From contig CALNHX010005861.1 of assembly GCA_940337035.1 (NCBI GenBank), positions 35,726-99,725 on the forward strand: a stretch of DNA of 64,000 bases. Reading direction: 5' to 3'. The notes beneath the pieces are model-generated. The model was not told the DNA's origin and made no database searches. It saw nothing but the letters and a program-made list of their open reading frames with translations. Below, one piece after another: positions 46,441 through 58,641 of the stretch. The DNA is from Agriotes lineatus (Eukaryota > Arthropoda > Insecta > Coleoptera > Elateridae). Both the position numbers and the translations under genes were made by a program. Every line of letters starts with the position of its first letter. Within the stretch, counting starts at the first letter, position 1.

Positions 46441-47033
46441 TTTTGTATAAATAGACCGTTTATTTTTGTAATAAATTAATCGACATCTAATGTTTGATTC
46501 ATTCGCAACGTTGCTGCCCTCTTCCAAGCCATAATTCATAAAACGTGAGGCTGCGTTTTAAAGGGTAGCAACATCATCATCCCTCTAAGTGCCATACATT
46601 GGCTTAAAACATAAATGCAGTCTCATTCATGTGCTTAAAAATTAAGAACCAGTTAGTCCAGTCGTTGAAGGTAAAAATATGCTATTACCTCAGAATTCTT
46701 TGAACCTCCATCGATTTTTATGAAAATTTGGAATTAAGCTCATCTTACCCTTAGCTTCAAAAGTGACATATGTCCAACTTGCGCTTTTTGTTTTTAAGGG
46801 GTGAAACTACCCCTTTGTGAAAAAAATTGAAAAAAAAGCAGGTTTAACCACTTTATGGATTCACATCTTATTTACTTATGTAGAATAAAGCTTTTTTCGT
46901 ATTCTCGAACATGATTTACGATGTATTCAACATTTTCAACCCTTAAAAACCACACCCTATGCCTAAATTAATAAAAAAAAATAAACGAAAATATTATAAA
47001 AATATAATATAAAAATTTCTTATTATTTTGAAA
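46441..47033. other. Non-coding intergenic stretch
   Basis: AT-rich sequence with a gggtgaaactacccctttg dyad near 46800. No gene. It forms the 3' flank of the minus-strand PIN/FEN1-like gene. Confidence 0.5.
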
Positions 47034-50000
47034 CTATAAATCATCAGAGCTACTATCACTATCAACTTCTTCCGCTTGGTCAATTGGAGGACAATTCTGG
47101 CAGTTGTCACCGCAGCATGTCCCACATGTTGTGTTACAATACAATCCAAGTCTTCGGCAACCACAAGAGGCACCGCATCCTTTTTTACAGTTGCAAAATA
47201 TTATTTTCAGTAACTCTTCTGGTGCAGCCATACTTGAAGTTTCCATTGGATGTAAAGATCCTTCAGTATTAATCCACCCCCAATCAATCGGACGAATATT
47301 TTTGTTGCCGATCCATATTTGGGTTTGTAAATAACCCCTTTTAATGTGTTCATTCAGGGCTGCAACTGTTGGAGCCAGAGATGATAACTTTACCGCGCTG
47401 TTTTTTGTGGTAGCCTTAATAAATGATTCATAGCGTAGCTGCTCGAGATATACTGATAAGTCTTCGACACGACTCAATTTATTTAATTGTATGTCTTTAA
47501 CAAGTCCGTACAAAATTATTGTGCAGTACCTACCAGCTTCTAAAATATCTTCGAGATCAGAAGTACTGTTATAAAATATCTCAACCTTATCTCTCAAATC
47601 AGAACGTTTTTCTAAAATATCGATTTTTTTTACCTTTATTGTAAAACGCTGATGTTGAGTCGCACCCAGTAAAACAATGAGAAAAAAGTATCAATTTCGC
47701 ACTGTTCGGATAATCCAACTCTAACCTTTTCGACGAATATATCATCAACTGAACATTTTGTTTTCCTAATTTCAGAAAAGAAATTTCTTCGTTAGCTTTA
47801 GCTCTGGCAGTCAAAATTACTAAGATATTGACGTCTTCTGCCACAATAACTTTTTGTAAACTGGAGTCGAGCTGTATAACTGTTTCTACTATTAATTCGT
47901 CCGCTTCTCCTTTTCCTTGATAGCATTCAATGTTATTTTTTTCTAATTCTTTCATAAGGTATGATATGAACCGACTTTTGTTTTTATAATTTGATAAAAA
48001 AAATTCTTGACTTACAGTTACAGGCATTTCTGGTGTAAATTGATATTCCTTCGAAGACACCTTGAGTGAACGACCATTTCTTTCAGCTGCTTTATTGCCT
48101 ACTTCATCGTAGGCATCAAAAACAACAATTATATGATTGCCAAAATTTCTTTTTAAATACAAAATGTATTCTTGAAAAACCTTATCATATTTACAATTTG
48201 TAGGCCATTTTATTCTATACAGTAGCATGCCTCCATCAATAAAGTATTGAGATGTTGCTTTGTTGAGGGTAATATCAAGCGTTTGGAATAAGGGGTATAA
48301 TGATGATTTTGTCGATTTTCTCATCCCAACATCGTCAAACAATGAAAGCGGGTAAGGTGCCAATTCAAATTTTAAATAAAACTCTAATTCTTCGTCACTT
48401 TTTTTCATGACACAGATTCTTTGAAACAATAAAAGTGGTTCAATGCCAATAGCCAGAGCATTGTAACAATTAATTTCCTCCGTTCCAATTAATCCTGTGA
48501 CAATATTTTGCAACTGATTGATATCATCAAATGGATTGTGCTCAGATAACATTGCTGCAAATATGAAACGTCTTTTTTTGTCTTTTTTAATTCTCGCGTC
48601 TGTCGAATCTACATGTTGATGACTTTTACTGAATTCTAAATCGCAACATTTTTCTAAACCTTCAATTATATCTTTAGTATATATAATACTTTTAATCCAT
48701 TTGAATACAGTGCTGTCTGTAGTACCTCGTTTGAATGGTCCCCCTTCAACGCTCATAGCCCTCATCAAAGTTTGTTCGATGGTTTGATCTGAGAAAATTC
48801 CAGCATAAAAAACATTGGTTCTTCGAGAAGTAAGAAATCCATTTTCAGTAAATTTTGTATACTCAGCTGGGTCCATTGTGTTTTTTAAATTTTTCATATC
48901 TTGTAGATACAACCGAGCAGATTTAGCATAATTAAAATGGCCAGCTGCATGAAAGAACGGTATCAACAGCTCGATACAGTTAAGGTGCGATTCCCAGTCT
49001 CCCATTCGCTCAGCCGCAAGAAATTTTTTAAGCAAAGAGACCATTCTAAAATATAATATCCACACTTTTTACGTATTTCCTCTTTTTTCGATTTTATTAA
49101 GATTAGATTCAAATATTTCATTTAGCTTTTTAAATGCTTCATTTGACTGAATTTCATTTCGTATGTAAACGCCTCTTCGTTCTCAAGCAATTTTTGAAAT
49201 TCTGCGTTGTCTTTTTTCAATTCATCGAATATTAACAGCGATAATGCTTGCTGCAAAATGCAATGGGCTCGCACTGCACGAGCATAAGAATGCCCAGATA
49301 GAATTTGATCTACTGATCCTTCTGCATATATAAGCGATAGAATATCCTTAATTCCACTTCCTCCCATGATTTGGCCTATGCATCCCATGTAGGACATCAA
49401 TAGGTGAAAGCCTCCAAGACGCACGACCATATGAACCTCATCAAAAATTGATGATTCTACAATATCACGAGCCTTAATATATAATGGCTGATCGAATGTG
49501 ATAATGCAGGTTTTCATACCTTCCTTCAATACTCTTGAAGAAGCGATTTTCAAAGCAGTGTATAAGGTACTATAATCACTTGGCGATCCATTTATGAAAG
49601 GCAAAAAATTTATTTTTGACACGTCATAATTAGTTCGACAATTAGTTAGCATAGACATAAATCCGTTCCAACCCAAAAAATCATTGTCTCTTGCATACTT
49701 AAAGTACATCCATAAAGTATTCAGCTTGTCAATTAATTCTGTTTTAAAGTAAGGGTCTGCGTCAAGACTTTTTACTACTATGTTTTTTATACCACTTTTT
49801 GGTTTTTTAGTATATAATAAAATATCGACTTTATTATTTTCAACCAATTCTGTCTCCGTGGGAATTTCTGAACGGTGGAAACGCTTTATCGGCTTTCTCT
49901 CCTGCAAACTATCAGCCGGAGTGATAATTTCAATTGATCCTAAATTGTGAAAAGTTCCTCTACCAACTATTGTACATATATTGAAGTCACTATTGTCAGA

Positions 50001-51363
50001 AACTATTTGTATGAATGGTTCTGTAAGAAGTCTCTCTGCTTGATATGCAGCAGAAATTTCATACAATTTAACTTCCGCATAACTGCAAGAAAATCGAAGT
50101 TGGTATCCTAATTCAATAATTTTTTTCGATCCAAATTTTCTATACAATGTTGCACCTGTAGCAAGTTGAAGTGGAGAAATAAAACTTTTAGGTCGAGCAG
50201 CAGACATAATTGCATGAGCGATAGCTGTAACTTTTTTTGCATAACATTTTTCGTTGTTCTCGTTTTGATCTTTATCTTTGTAAATAACATGATTCAAAAA
50301 TCGGAGCAAATGAGGTGGAATATTTTCATTAACATTCGTTAATACCTTGTCACTAGCAGGATACTCATGTATGCGACATATTGTGCTTCTAATTTTTCTA
50401 CGTATTAATTCTGAAGCAGAAATGATAAGCCGATTTTCATCTTCTTCAATAGTTGTTGGTCTACTGTTATGCCACGCATCCGTGAGTATTTCATATATAT
50501 TATTTGAGAAACATACGTACGTCATACCACCCATCCTACTCGAAATAACAATTTGATCTGCAAATCTTCTTTTTAAACGATTTTTTATAGTATCTTCATG
50601 AGGAGTTATATTAGATATTTGCACAGCTTCCATGAGTTGATTAATAGTGAATTGACATTCATCGCTTGATAGCATGAAGTTATATATCTCGTTCATTGCT
50701 TGATCAATTTTTTCTGTATACATGGTTGTTGGGTTTTTCATTTTGTCTCTATGATTATTATTCAAATTCACATAGCATTCCTTGTGATATTTAGCTTTCA
50801 TAGTTACACAATCTCGCACACTGGTAATGCGCCTCAATATTTCTCGATGTAAATCGTCTTTAAATGGAGTAAGTATTGTTAGTAAGTTTGTTAAAAAATC
50901 TGAAGATTCAACATGAAAAATTGTCTTTCTTCGCTGAGGAGTGTTTTTTTTCTTTTTGTATATTTGCTTCATCTCCACAGATAAAACAATTTTTTTCCCA
51001 GTCAAAGGTATCACTAGCGTCATCTGCTCCAACACTAGAACATAAGTTAGATTTTCTCAATTTTCTTTGTATTGGACTAAGACTTGCTGTTTTTTTTACT
51101 TCAGCCTTTCTTTTTGCTGCTTCGACATTATGTTTATGTACATAATCTCTTCTACAGAGAGCATGAACAAACACTGTATTTGAGACGTCCAGTTTTGAAA
51201 ACAAATTATTACACCTTTCAATTGATACTCTCTTTAAAGTCTCTTTACCCTTTGTACTAACGCGTACGAGTTTTTCGGAAGTATTTGAAGAGCAAATGCC
51301 ACAAAAATTATCATCAGTGTCAGCACTACTGCTTGTACTTGGTTGGTCCATATTTATTTTCAA
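47034..51363 (-). pseudogene. PIN/FEN1-like nuclease-fold protein with N-terminal Cys domains and C-terminal CXC tail, frameshifted
   Basis: A nearly continuous minus-strand coding region of about 1440 codons. From the N-terminus (51363): CGICSSN and ALCRRDYVHKH (Cys/His pairs), CFICGDEAN and AKYHKECYVNL (second Cys/His unit), a long conserved central region, then FIDGGMLLYRIKWP and HIIVVFDAYDEVGNKAAERN. A PIN/XPG-I-like acidic core follows (GEADELIVETVI, VIVAEDVNILVIL, about 47930-47800), the family motif GCDSTSAFYNKGKK (about 47668), QTQIWIGNKN with DWGW, and a tesmin/TSO1-like Cys-rich tail (FCNCKKGCGASCGCRRLGLY). Four breaks: one-base shifts in A8 tracts at 50944-50951 and 47624-47631, a shift near 49140-49165, and TAA at 49069-49071. 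I know this architecture as a repeated uncharacterised family in arthropods and cnidarians; no function is established from sequence. Nuclease activity is inferred from fold motifs. Confidence 0.8.
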
Positions 51364-51812
51364 TACAATTTCAATGTTCCAAGATAAATCCTGAAATATT
51401 AATTTTATTACTTTTGTATTTTAATTGAAGCTTACTATACCGATATTATTTAAATAATCTTGATGTCTTGATCTCATTTCATTCAGAATTTAAGGCTGTC
51501 ATATTTCACAATAGTATATCAATTCATATAACAAACTATTTTAGCTTTCTCGATATCTGCAATCACCTTTAAATTTTTCAATGATTGTGTTAATAACGAT
51601 CCTTGTTTTTATTTACTGTTCTTGAATACTTTTTTATTCAAAATTCCAAGCAAACAAATTTTGTCAACTCTTCTATTTGTCATTTTCTATCGCCTTCTCT
51701 CTATTTTTTTTATTTTAGAAATATTCACATCATTAAACTTAAATTATGACAAACAATTTATAAATGTACCGATTTCAAATATCTTAAATTATCTATTTTA
51801 TTGTATTAATGT

Positions 51813-51879
<67 letters not shown>

Positions 51880-53769
51880 TCTATGTGTTTAGCTCTTCCT
51901 TACAAAATGCAGCTCTAAGTCTTCCCCTAGAAGGAATGTATATATATATAATGATATTGATGTATATAACATATTATATTATACTTATGAAAAATTCGCC
52001 GAAAAAAGGTATTTTCAAATTTTTTGTTTGTTTACATATTACTAGTGTTAGCACCTCCGACTAAAGTACTACATTTAGGTCCTCCGGATGTATATTTTAC
52101 TCCAAAATTGCAGCTTTAAGTCCTCTAACAATATACAGCACGTACAAACTACGGTGGATGGGTCATCCAACAGTGTTGTCGCATTTTATTTGGTATACTA
52201 ACTAGTCACGTCCCCCCGACACCCGCCAACGTCGATGAACGCCGAAAGCATTATTAGCCAAAATGCACCGGGATTAGGTTATCTGTGTTAAAGTGCGCGT
52301 TGCATTTATTCTCAAAACCTTATCAGGTATGTATTTAATAGTACTTTACGTTACTAGTAAGGAGCTAGGTCAATAGTATATTACGCATCAATCCATGAAC
52401 TTTAGAAAAGTAAAGTTTACAAAAATTCATTTAAAAATTTGAATAGGAAAATGCTTCATCTGTGTATGTATCCGTCAGCCGCCACTGGTTCGTGGATTTT
52501 TTCTATAAAATAGGGTCCAAAACAAACTAGAATTTGGCGAAAATGATGATGCAACAAATTATTTGTGTAACTTTTGTAGAAAAACACTTTCTACGAATGA
52601 AACAGGATAGTTAAGCAAAATAAAATCTCAAAAAAGGCAAGCAAAAGGGCATAAAAAGGCAAAAACAAAAAAGGCTGATATGAATCAACACAAGCAACGG
52701 ACCGTCGCGTCGCCCGTGCAGACGATAATCTCGCCGGTAATTGACACCTCGTAAAAGCGCTTTTTCAGCAGCTCAGATTATCGCCTTGCGTTTCAACCTG
52801 CCTCGGCCAAGAGCAACGCAACCGAATATAATTAAAATATAGCGAATAAACACCACTATTGCTCTAAATACGTCTTATTTGCAAAAATTTTAAATAAATG
52901 TATAATAGGCTCTTAATCGAATAAACTATAGTTACCTAATAGAAGTTTCTCTAAATTTCAACTGCTAACTTAGTTCTGTCACCCAAAAATTGTTTATATC
53001 GAAAACTATCTTTCCACTTCGCGTGATAGGGGCAAATTTCAGGGAACTGGAGTCATCTCGAAATCATTGTTTGAAACTCCTTGGTGAATGTTAATAATTT
53101 ATTCTAAAATTTCAAAAGGATTTTTTGGTACTTACACCAATTCTTTTTTATTTATTTATACGAATTTCAAACAATGTACTTATGCTTTCTTAGAAATTTC
53201 GCAGAAAAAATTAACTGTTTTTTTTATATTTTAAGAATAAGAAATAAATTAAAAACAACTAAAAACAATAAAATGTTTGCAGAAGAAGTACTAAATAGGC
53301 AAAAACAACTAAAAATTAAGTAAGAAAGTCAAAAAAATTCAAAACTTAAAAAAAGGAATAAAATCAATTTTGCATTTTTGGAATGTGCATTGTACATGTT
53401 CTAAAACAGATTTTAAATCGGGTCTGCCTTAAATTAAAAAAAACCATTTTGCCTAATTATTCTAGCTTTAGATATTTCAATACTAGCTCCGGGTGTACAA
53501 ATTTCTAATTTAAAAAAAGATGCATAATTATGTTAAATAAATATCTAATATCTAACGTTTTTCAATCGCTTCTAGTATTGGTATCTACCTACCTACTAGA
53601 AATTTCAATAATTGGCTTGACCTGCCAAAGAGAAGGAGCTACTGGCTTTGAAATAAAGTTAAATCCGGTAGCTTGAATTAATTCCAGTTATTAGCATCAT
53701 TGAGCAAAACAGTCACACTCAGAACTAAATTTGTGATTTCTAACTCATTTTTGCCGTTAGTTTCTTAAA
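51364..53769. promoter_or_regulatory. Divergent intergenic region between the two head-to-head genes
   Basis: About 2.4 kb separating the starts of the minus-strand PIN/FEN1-like gene and the plus-strand recombinase-like gene; any promoters must lie here. It holds the TA microsatellite at 51813-51875 and AT-rich sequence without other genes. No specific promoter element could be assigned. The 98-codon frame at 51622-51918 runs through the microsatellite and is not credible. Confidence 0.4.
51813..51875. repeat. (TA)n microsatellite
   Basis: An uninterrupted TA run of about 60 bases. Confidence 0.98.
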
Positions 53770-56700
53770 ATGACTGAAAACCACTCTCCATTTCCAGGAG
53801 ATTACGTAAGTATACCAACATCTTTGTAGGCTTTTGTTGAAACTGTTTCTTTTTAGCACACCGTTACCACTTCTAATTTTTACAATAATAGAACGAATAA
53901 TTGGTTTTGCAACAGGACACTTTCACCAGTGCCTAGTACATCTTCCGACCAAAATATTTCAAAACTTACCATACAAGACAAAACTATAACATCGGCCAAC
54001 ATGGAGTCTCCGAATGAATTAATTTCATTGGTTTGTCTATTTAGCATTACCTAATTTTCGAAACACCATTTCTGAAAAATGCTTTGTACAGAATATTGCG
54101 ATCATTAGACTATATATTGTCATCAAATATACAGTGACCGCCAAAAAGTTGGCATAATTGGGAAATTTTTTTATTTTTGATTTTTCAAAAAACTTTTTAC
54201 GTCAATAATTTGTGCTTGTCTAAAACCCTATTTAGCCTCTATCATATATACCGAGTGATTTTTACTTATTTAGAAAATGGAGCTTTTCGAAATTGTCAAA
54301 ATCCTAAAAGTGCTATTTTTCGGAAATTAAGTAAGATTTCAATGAAATTTTTTAGAGAGTGTTATTTTTAACTAACTGGACTATCTCAAGGCCAGAAAGC
54401 ACCCATTTTTTAAACTTTGGCTAAAAATTTATTTTTTGATTTTTTAAATATTCAAAATTTCACATACCAAGGGTTAATATTAAAATTTAAATTTTGTTAT
54501 TTAAAGACTTTAAAAATTTATGATTGGAAAAAATAGTGTAAAATGTTACTTAATTTCCGAAAAATAGCACTTTCTGGATTTTAACAATTCCGAAAAACTC
54601 CATTTTGTAAATAAGTAAAAAATCACTTTATTTGTTCCATACTGACTGAATTAAATTTAATTTACACGCCGGACCATAAAACAACCCGAAACTAAATGTA
54701 TTCTTCTATACTTCATATATGTTGTGATTTTTTTAGAAATCAGTCTCAGATAACCCGTTTATGACTGGTGGCGATGAAACAGATCCTAATTATGACATTT
54801 CTAATAGTCCTGAAAGCAATAACGAGTCTTTGTTTGATGATGATGGAGCAGACCCTGATTATGAACTTGATGGAAGCGATAGTTCTTCTGTGAGTTTAAT
54901 GTGTTTGAGTTTAACAATTCAAATAAGTATAAACATATTTTTTAGACGATATCCTCAACTTCTCCTCAATTACTTTGTTCTCCAGAGGGTCTCTCCTCCC
55001 CTGAATGTTTGGTTTATGATAAAAGTAATGAACTGGTTCAAAATCAGGTTGGAACAGACACTAATTATCCTCCAGAGAACAGCAACAGATTGGGCAGCTC
55101 GAATTCTCAAAATCAAAAACAAATTGGAACAGCTGATAATTGTCCTCCAGAAAACACAAACAAACTGGGCAGCTCCGATTCTAGAAAACACGTTTTGTGT
55201 TACTATTGTGAATCAAGCGTACAAAATTTTCCTAGACATATATTTAGGAACCACAAAACGAAATTCGAAGTACAAAAGCTTTTAGCATTGCCTCCCCATA
55301 GTAAACAAAGAAATGAATTACTTCATTCTTTAAGAAAAAAAGGTAAATACCTAATCAGTAATGAAGTAACCAAACCAGTAAGAACAGGTTTAGATGGTAC
55401 AAAGTACCTACCGTGCACTTATTGCTTGGGTTTTTATTCCGCCAGAAATTTATGGCGACACCGTAAAAAATGTTCAGAAAATTCAAATAAAGAGGCCACT
55501 TCAGGAAATGCACAAGCTGCTTCTCAAAATTTTTTGTTACGCCATCTGAGAATTGATCCCCAATTAAAAACGGATGTCTTTCCTCGTATGCGAGCCGATC
55601 AAATTTCTCTTGTCGCTAAGAAAGACCCACTCATATGTGCATTTGCTTCAAGATATTTGAAAGTGAATAGAGAAAAGCACTTGCTTCAGGTTGCTTCACG
55701 AAAAATGCGAGAATTGGCAAGACTTTTTATTGAAGTAAAAAATATAAAGCCCTCCATTAAAGATCTTTTTGGGGCTCTTAAATCTGAAAATTATGATGCG
55801 TTAGTGTCAGCCACAAAAACGGTGGCAAAATATGATCAAGAAAAGCAGTGTTACCGGTCTCCCACATATGCTTTACACATGGGTACAACCTTAAAACAGT
55901 GCTGCGACATAGCACTCCTACATATTAAAAAGAAATCTGAAGTGTTTCAAACAATACAGTCGGCAAACACTGACGTGGAACTGCAAACGTTGATCCAGTT
56001 AATAGAAGGTAATTGGAGATTTGATGTTTCTAACCAAGCTTCAAAAGACTTGAGTCTCCAAAAATGGAACAAAGTCAGTTTAGTGCCACTTGCTAGCGAT
56101 CTAAAATTATTAAAAGATTGTCTTATCGATAAGGCCAATAACGCATTATCAAAATTGCAAGAATATAATCGTAATGATGAAGCATATACGGTTTTGTTGG
56201 AAACTGTATACTGTCGTTTGTTGTTGTTAAATAGAAGACGACCTGGAGAACTTCAAAGACTTTTTCTTGACACATATAAATCGTCATTCCTGAATCATAA
56301 CTCACAAGGTTATGAAGAATTTTCAGAAGCAATTTCAGAACCAGAAAAAGTTTTAATGAACAGTTTCAAACGACTTGTTATAAGGGGCAAGAGGGGACGA
56401 GGTGTACCAGTGCTATTCACTAAAGATGTCCAAGACCACTTAGACGTAATACTAAAATACAGAGCTATTATAACTAAAACACCCAATATTTATCTTTTTG
56501 GTAATCCTAAATCGGATCAGCCCATAATCGGCTATAAGGTAATGAAAAAGTATGCCAGGCAGTGTGGCGCTAAGAACCCAGATGCTCTTACTTGCACCCG
56601 TCTTCGAAAGCATCTGGCTACTCTCACTCAATTATTTAACATGACTGAAAATGACATGGAACAATTAGCTTCTTTCATGGGACATACGTTAGGAATACAT

Positions 56701-57195
56701 CGATCATCTTACAGGCTTCCCGACGATGTTTATCAAACAGCCAGAATATCCAAACTACTAATACTCATGGAAAAGGGCGAAGCTGGCCAGTTCAAAGGCA
56801 AAAGCTTGGATGATATAAACTTAAATTTAGAGGAGGATTTAATGAAAGAAACAGATAATGACCTAGAGCAAAGAGATGAAATTTTGGACGTAGGACATGA
56901 AATTACTGAAAATGAAATAAATGAAATGAACCAAAATCAATTGACTGGTGAGGAAGGTCTCAACATTACAATAGAGAAAAAGTCTATAGGAAATAAGAGA
57001 GTATTAGTACCATGGACAGACAACCAAAAGAAAGTAGTTACTACCTACTTTAAAAACCATATCAAAGCAAAGCGACCTCCAAAGAAAACCGAATGCAACG
57101 ATCTCATTTCAAAGAACCCTGAGTTACTAAAAAATAAAGACTGGCTGAAAATAAAAGTCTTTATTCAAAATAAATATACGAAGAAATTAAAATAA
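53770..57195 (+). CDS. Tyrosine-recombinase-like protein with zinc fingers and SANT-like tail, four exons
   Basis: Exons 53770-53805, 53857-54030, 54737-54889 and 54946-57195 join in phase 0 with no stop, giving about 870 residues. Donors are GTAAGT, GTTTGT and GTGAGT; acceptors are TTTTAG or TTTAG. The start ATG has an in-frame TAG four codons upstream. Order: an acidic N-terminus (DDDGADPDYELDGSDSSS); two Cys/His fingers (CYYCESSVQNFPRHIFRNH; CTYCLGFYSARNLWRHRKKC); a helical region; a catalytic-like domain with LLNRRRPGELQRL (Arg I), VIRGKRGRGVPVL (strand with Lys), TCTRLRKHLATL (Arg II; the usual His of HxxR appears to be Thr) and FMGHTLGIHRSSYRLP (His and candidate Tyr nucleophile); an acidic linker; and a SANT/Myb-like end (VPWTDNQKKVVTTYF, RPPKKTEC, LKIKVFIQNK). 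This fits the Crypton/phage-integrase fold, acting on nuclear DNA. It could be an active element gene or a domesticated one. The fold call is by motif, unaligned. Confidence 0.75.
54134..54165 (+). repeat. Orphan mariner-type terminal repeat inside intron 2
   Basis: A TA-flanked CAGTGACCGCCAAAAAGTTG closely matches the terminal repeats at 30075 and 33261. No partner end was seen nearby. Confidence 0.55.
54254..54627. mobile_element. Foldback MITE in intron 2 of the recombinase-like gene
   Basis: Arms of about 80 bp at 54254-54333 and 54547-54627, starting agtgatttttacttattt and including gtgctatttttcggaaatta, are inverted copies with a few mismatches. They account for most of the 706-bp intron, while the other introns are 51 and 56 bp. 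Confidence 0.8.
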
Positions 57196-58473
57196 TGGCA
57201 ATATTAAATATCAAAAGTGTTTTCATGTTTTGCGTTCTTTTTTTAATGAATATTCTACATGATAACCTGTATGTTTATTAAAAGTTTATTAAAGAAGGTA
57301 AGAAGCAAAATGATGCAATTTTGGGAGATCGACAGCCTTTAAGTGGCTTTAAAAATGTCCCTTGCTGGAATGTCATTTATTTGTTGTATTCATTACCGGG
57401 GATTATTCAAATGCATATGCATATGTACCAGAGCCTTTTATTTGTACCACTTTACTTCTTACCACTCAACTACAGTACCTAAAATTACATAGCATAAATA
57501 ACTGGACATTATAAGAGATCTCTTCAGTAACATATGTTTCAAATAAGTAAGTTGCCATGTAAAATTAGCCCATAGTTTTGAATTTTTCTCAAAATTGCTG
57601 GAAGGTGCATGTATATTTTTGCTTGTTATTATGTAGGTATGTGAAAATATGTATTATTTGTTTTTAGTACCTAAAGAGTTATATTTCAAGTAATTCAACT
57701 AGATTTTGTTTTGGTTTATTAATAAATAACTAAACATTGCAATGCATTTTTTTCAATTAAAATCACCTGTATTGTATTAAGAAAATACCAAACACTCGGA
57801 AAACCACGAGTATCTTTGATTGAAAATGTGTGGGTACATATCTGAGTTTATGCTAAATGTATGTTGAGCTCAACACAAAAATTGATTTATTACCTGCAAA
57901 AATAATTATAAATGGACCTTGAATTTATCATCATGTTTTGTTAATTTCCACGCGTGTAAATTACACATTGTTTATAAATAACCTTCATCTATCTCTAGTA
58001 AAATCTAGATTCTTGGATATCATTTAGTTACAGAATGCTACACCACTTTACCGCTAAGCATAGACACTGTGGCAGCTATTGTACTATGAACCAATTAGTT
58101 AATGCGTGTGCGAATTTCATACAGAATACAATGTTGTCAAATCTACGGAGGAGCCAACCAATGCACATCTGAAATAAAATATACAACGGAAGAGCAATCA
58201 ACGGTAAACTGAAAGACGAACATACGTGTTGTATACTGGAGTGCTACGGTGGCGACACCGTTGGGTAGCGAAGCTCGGAACTAAAATATACAAAATTTAC
58301 AAAAGACCGCAATCAGTCATCCCTCTAAAAATCTGCCACGTGATAGGCAATGGTAAACTGGAGTAATTAACAGGGAAAGCGATAGTTCCTCCATATATGG
58401 AGGACCTATCGCAACCGGACGACCTATAGCATGCAAATTGTCTATCACCGGTGGACCTATCTACTGCAGTATG

Positions 58474-58475
<2 letters not shown>
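57196..58475. other. 3' flank of the recombinase-like gene, non-coding
   Basis: No gene. A perfect small hairpin (gcgatagttcctccatatat with its complement) lies at 58379-58412. Confidence 0.5.

Positions 58476-58510
<35 letters not shown>
58476..58510. repeat. (TA)n microsatellite, left flank of the Penelope-like element
   Basis: About 35 bases of TA ending 26 bp before the left inverted flank of the element. Confidence 0.95.
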
Positions 58511-58512
<2 letters not shown>

Positions 58513-58536
58513 CGAAGGTTTTCGCGGCTGATATGT

Positions 58537-58641
58537 ATTAAAGGTAAACATTTCAGGGTGTCATACCGCTTAATAAATTTGAAGATTTCTTCAACTGGTT
58601 GAAGAACATCTTGAATGGCGTTTGGGGTTGGACGACGTTTC
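58537..58641 (-). repeat. Left 105-bp inverted flank
   Basis: Begins attaaaggtaaacatttcag and ends gttggacgacgtttc; an exact inverted match to 59870-59974. Confidence 0.95.

Noticed and set aside
49122..51035. Separate genes in the 47-51 kb minus-strand region
   Set aside because: The four open frames are consecutive parts of one protein family architecture separated by single-base shifts and one stop.
51622..51918. 98-codon frame with an Ile-Tyr run
   Set aside because: Translation of the TA microsatellite; no conserved features.
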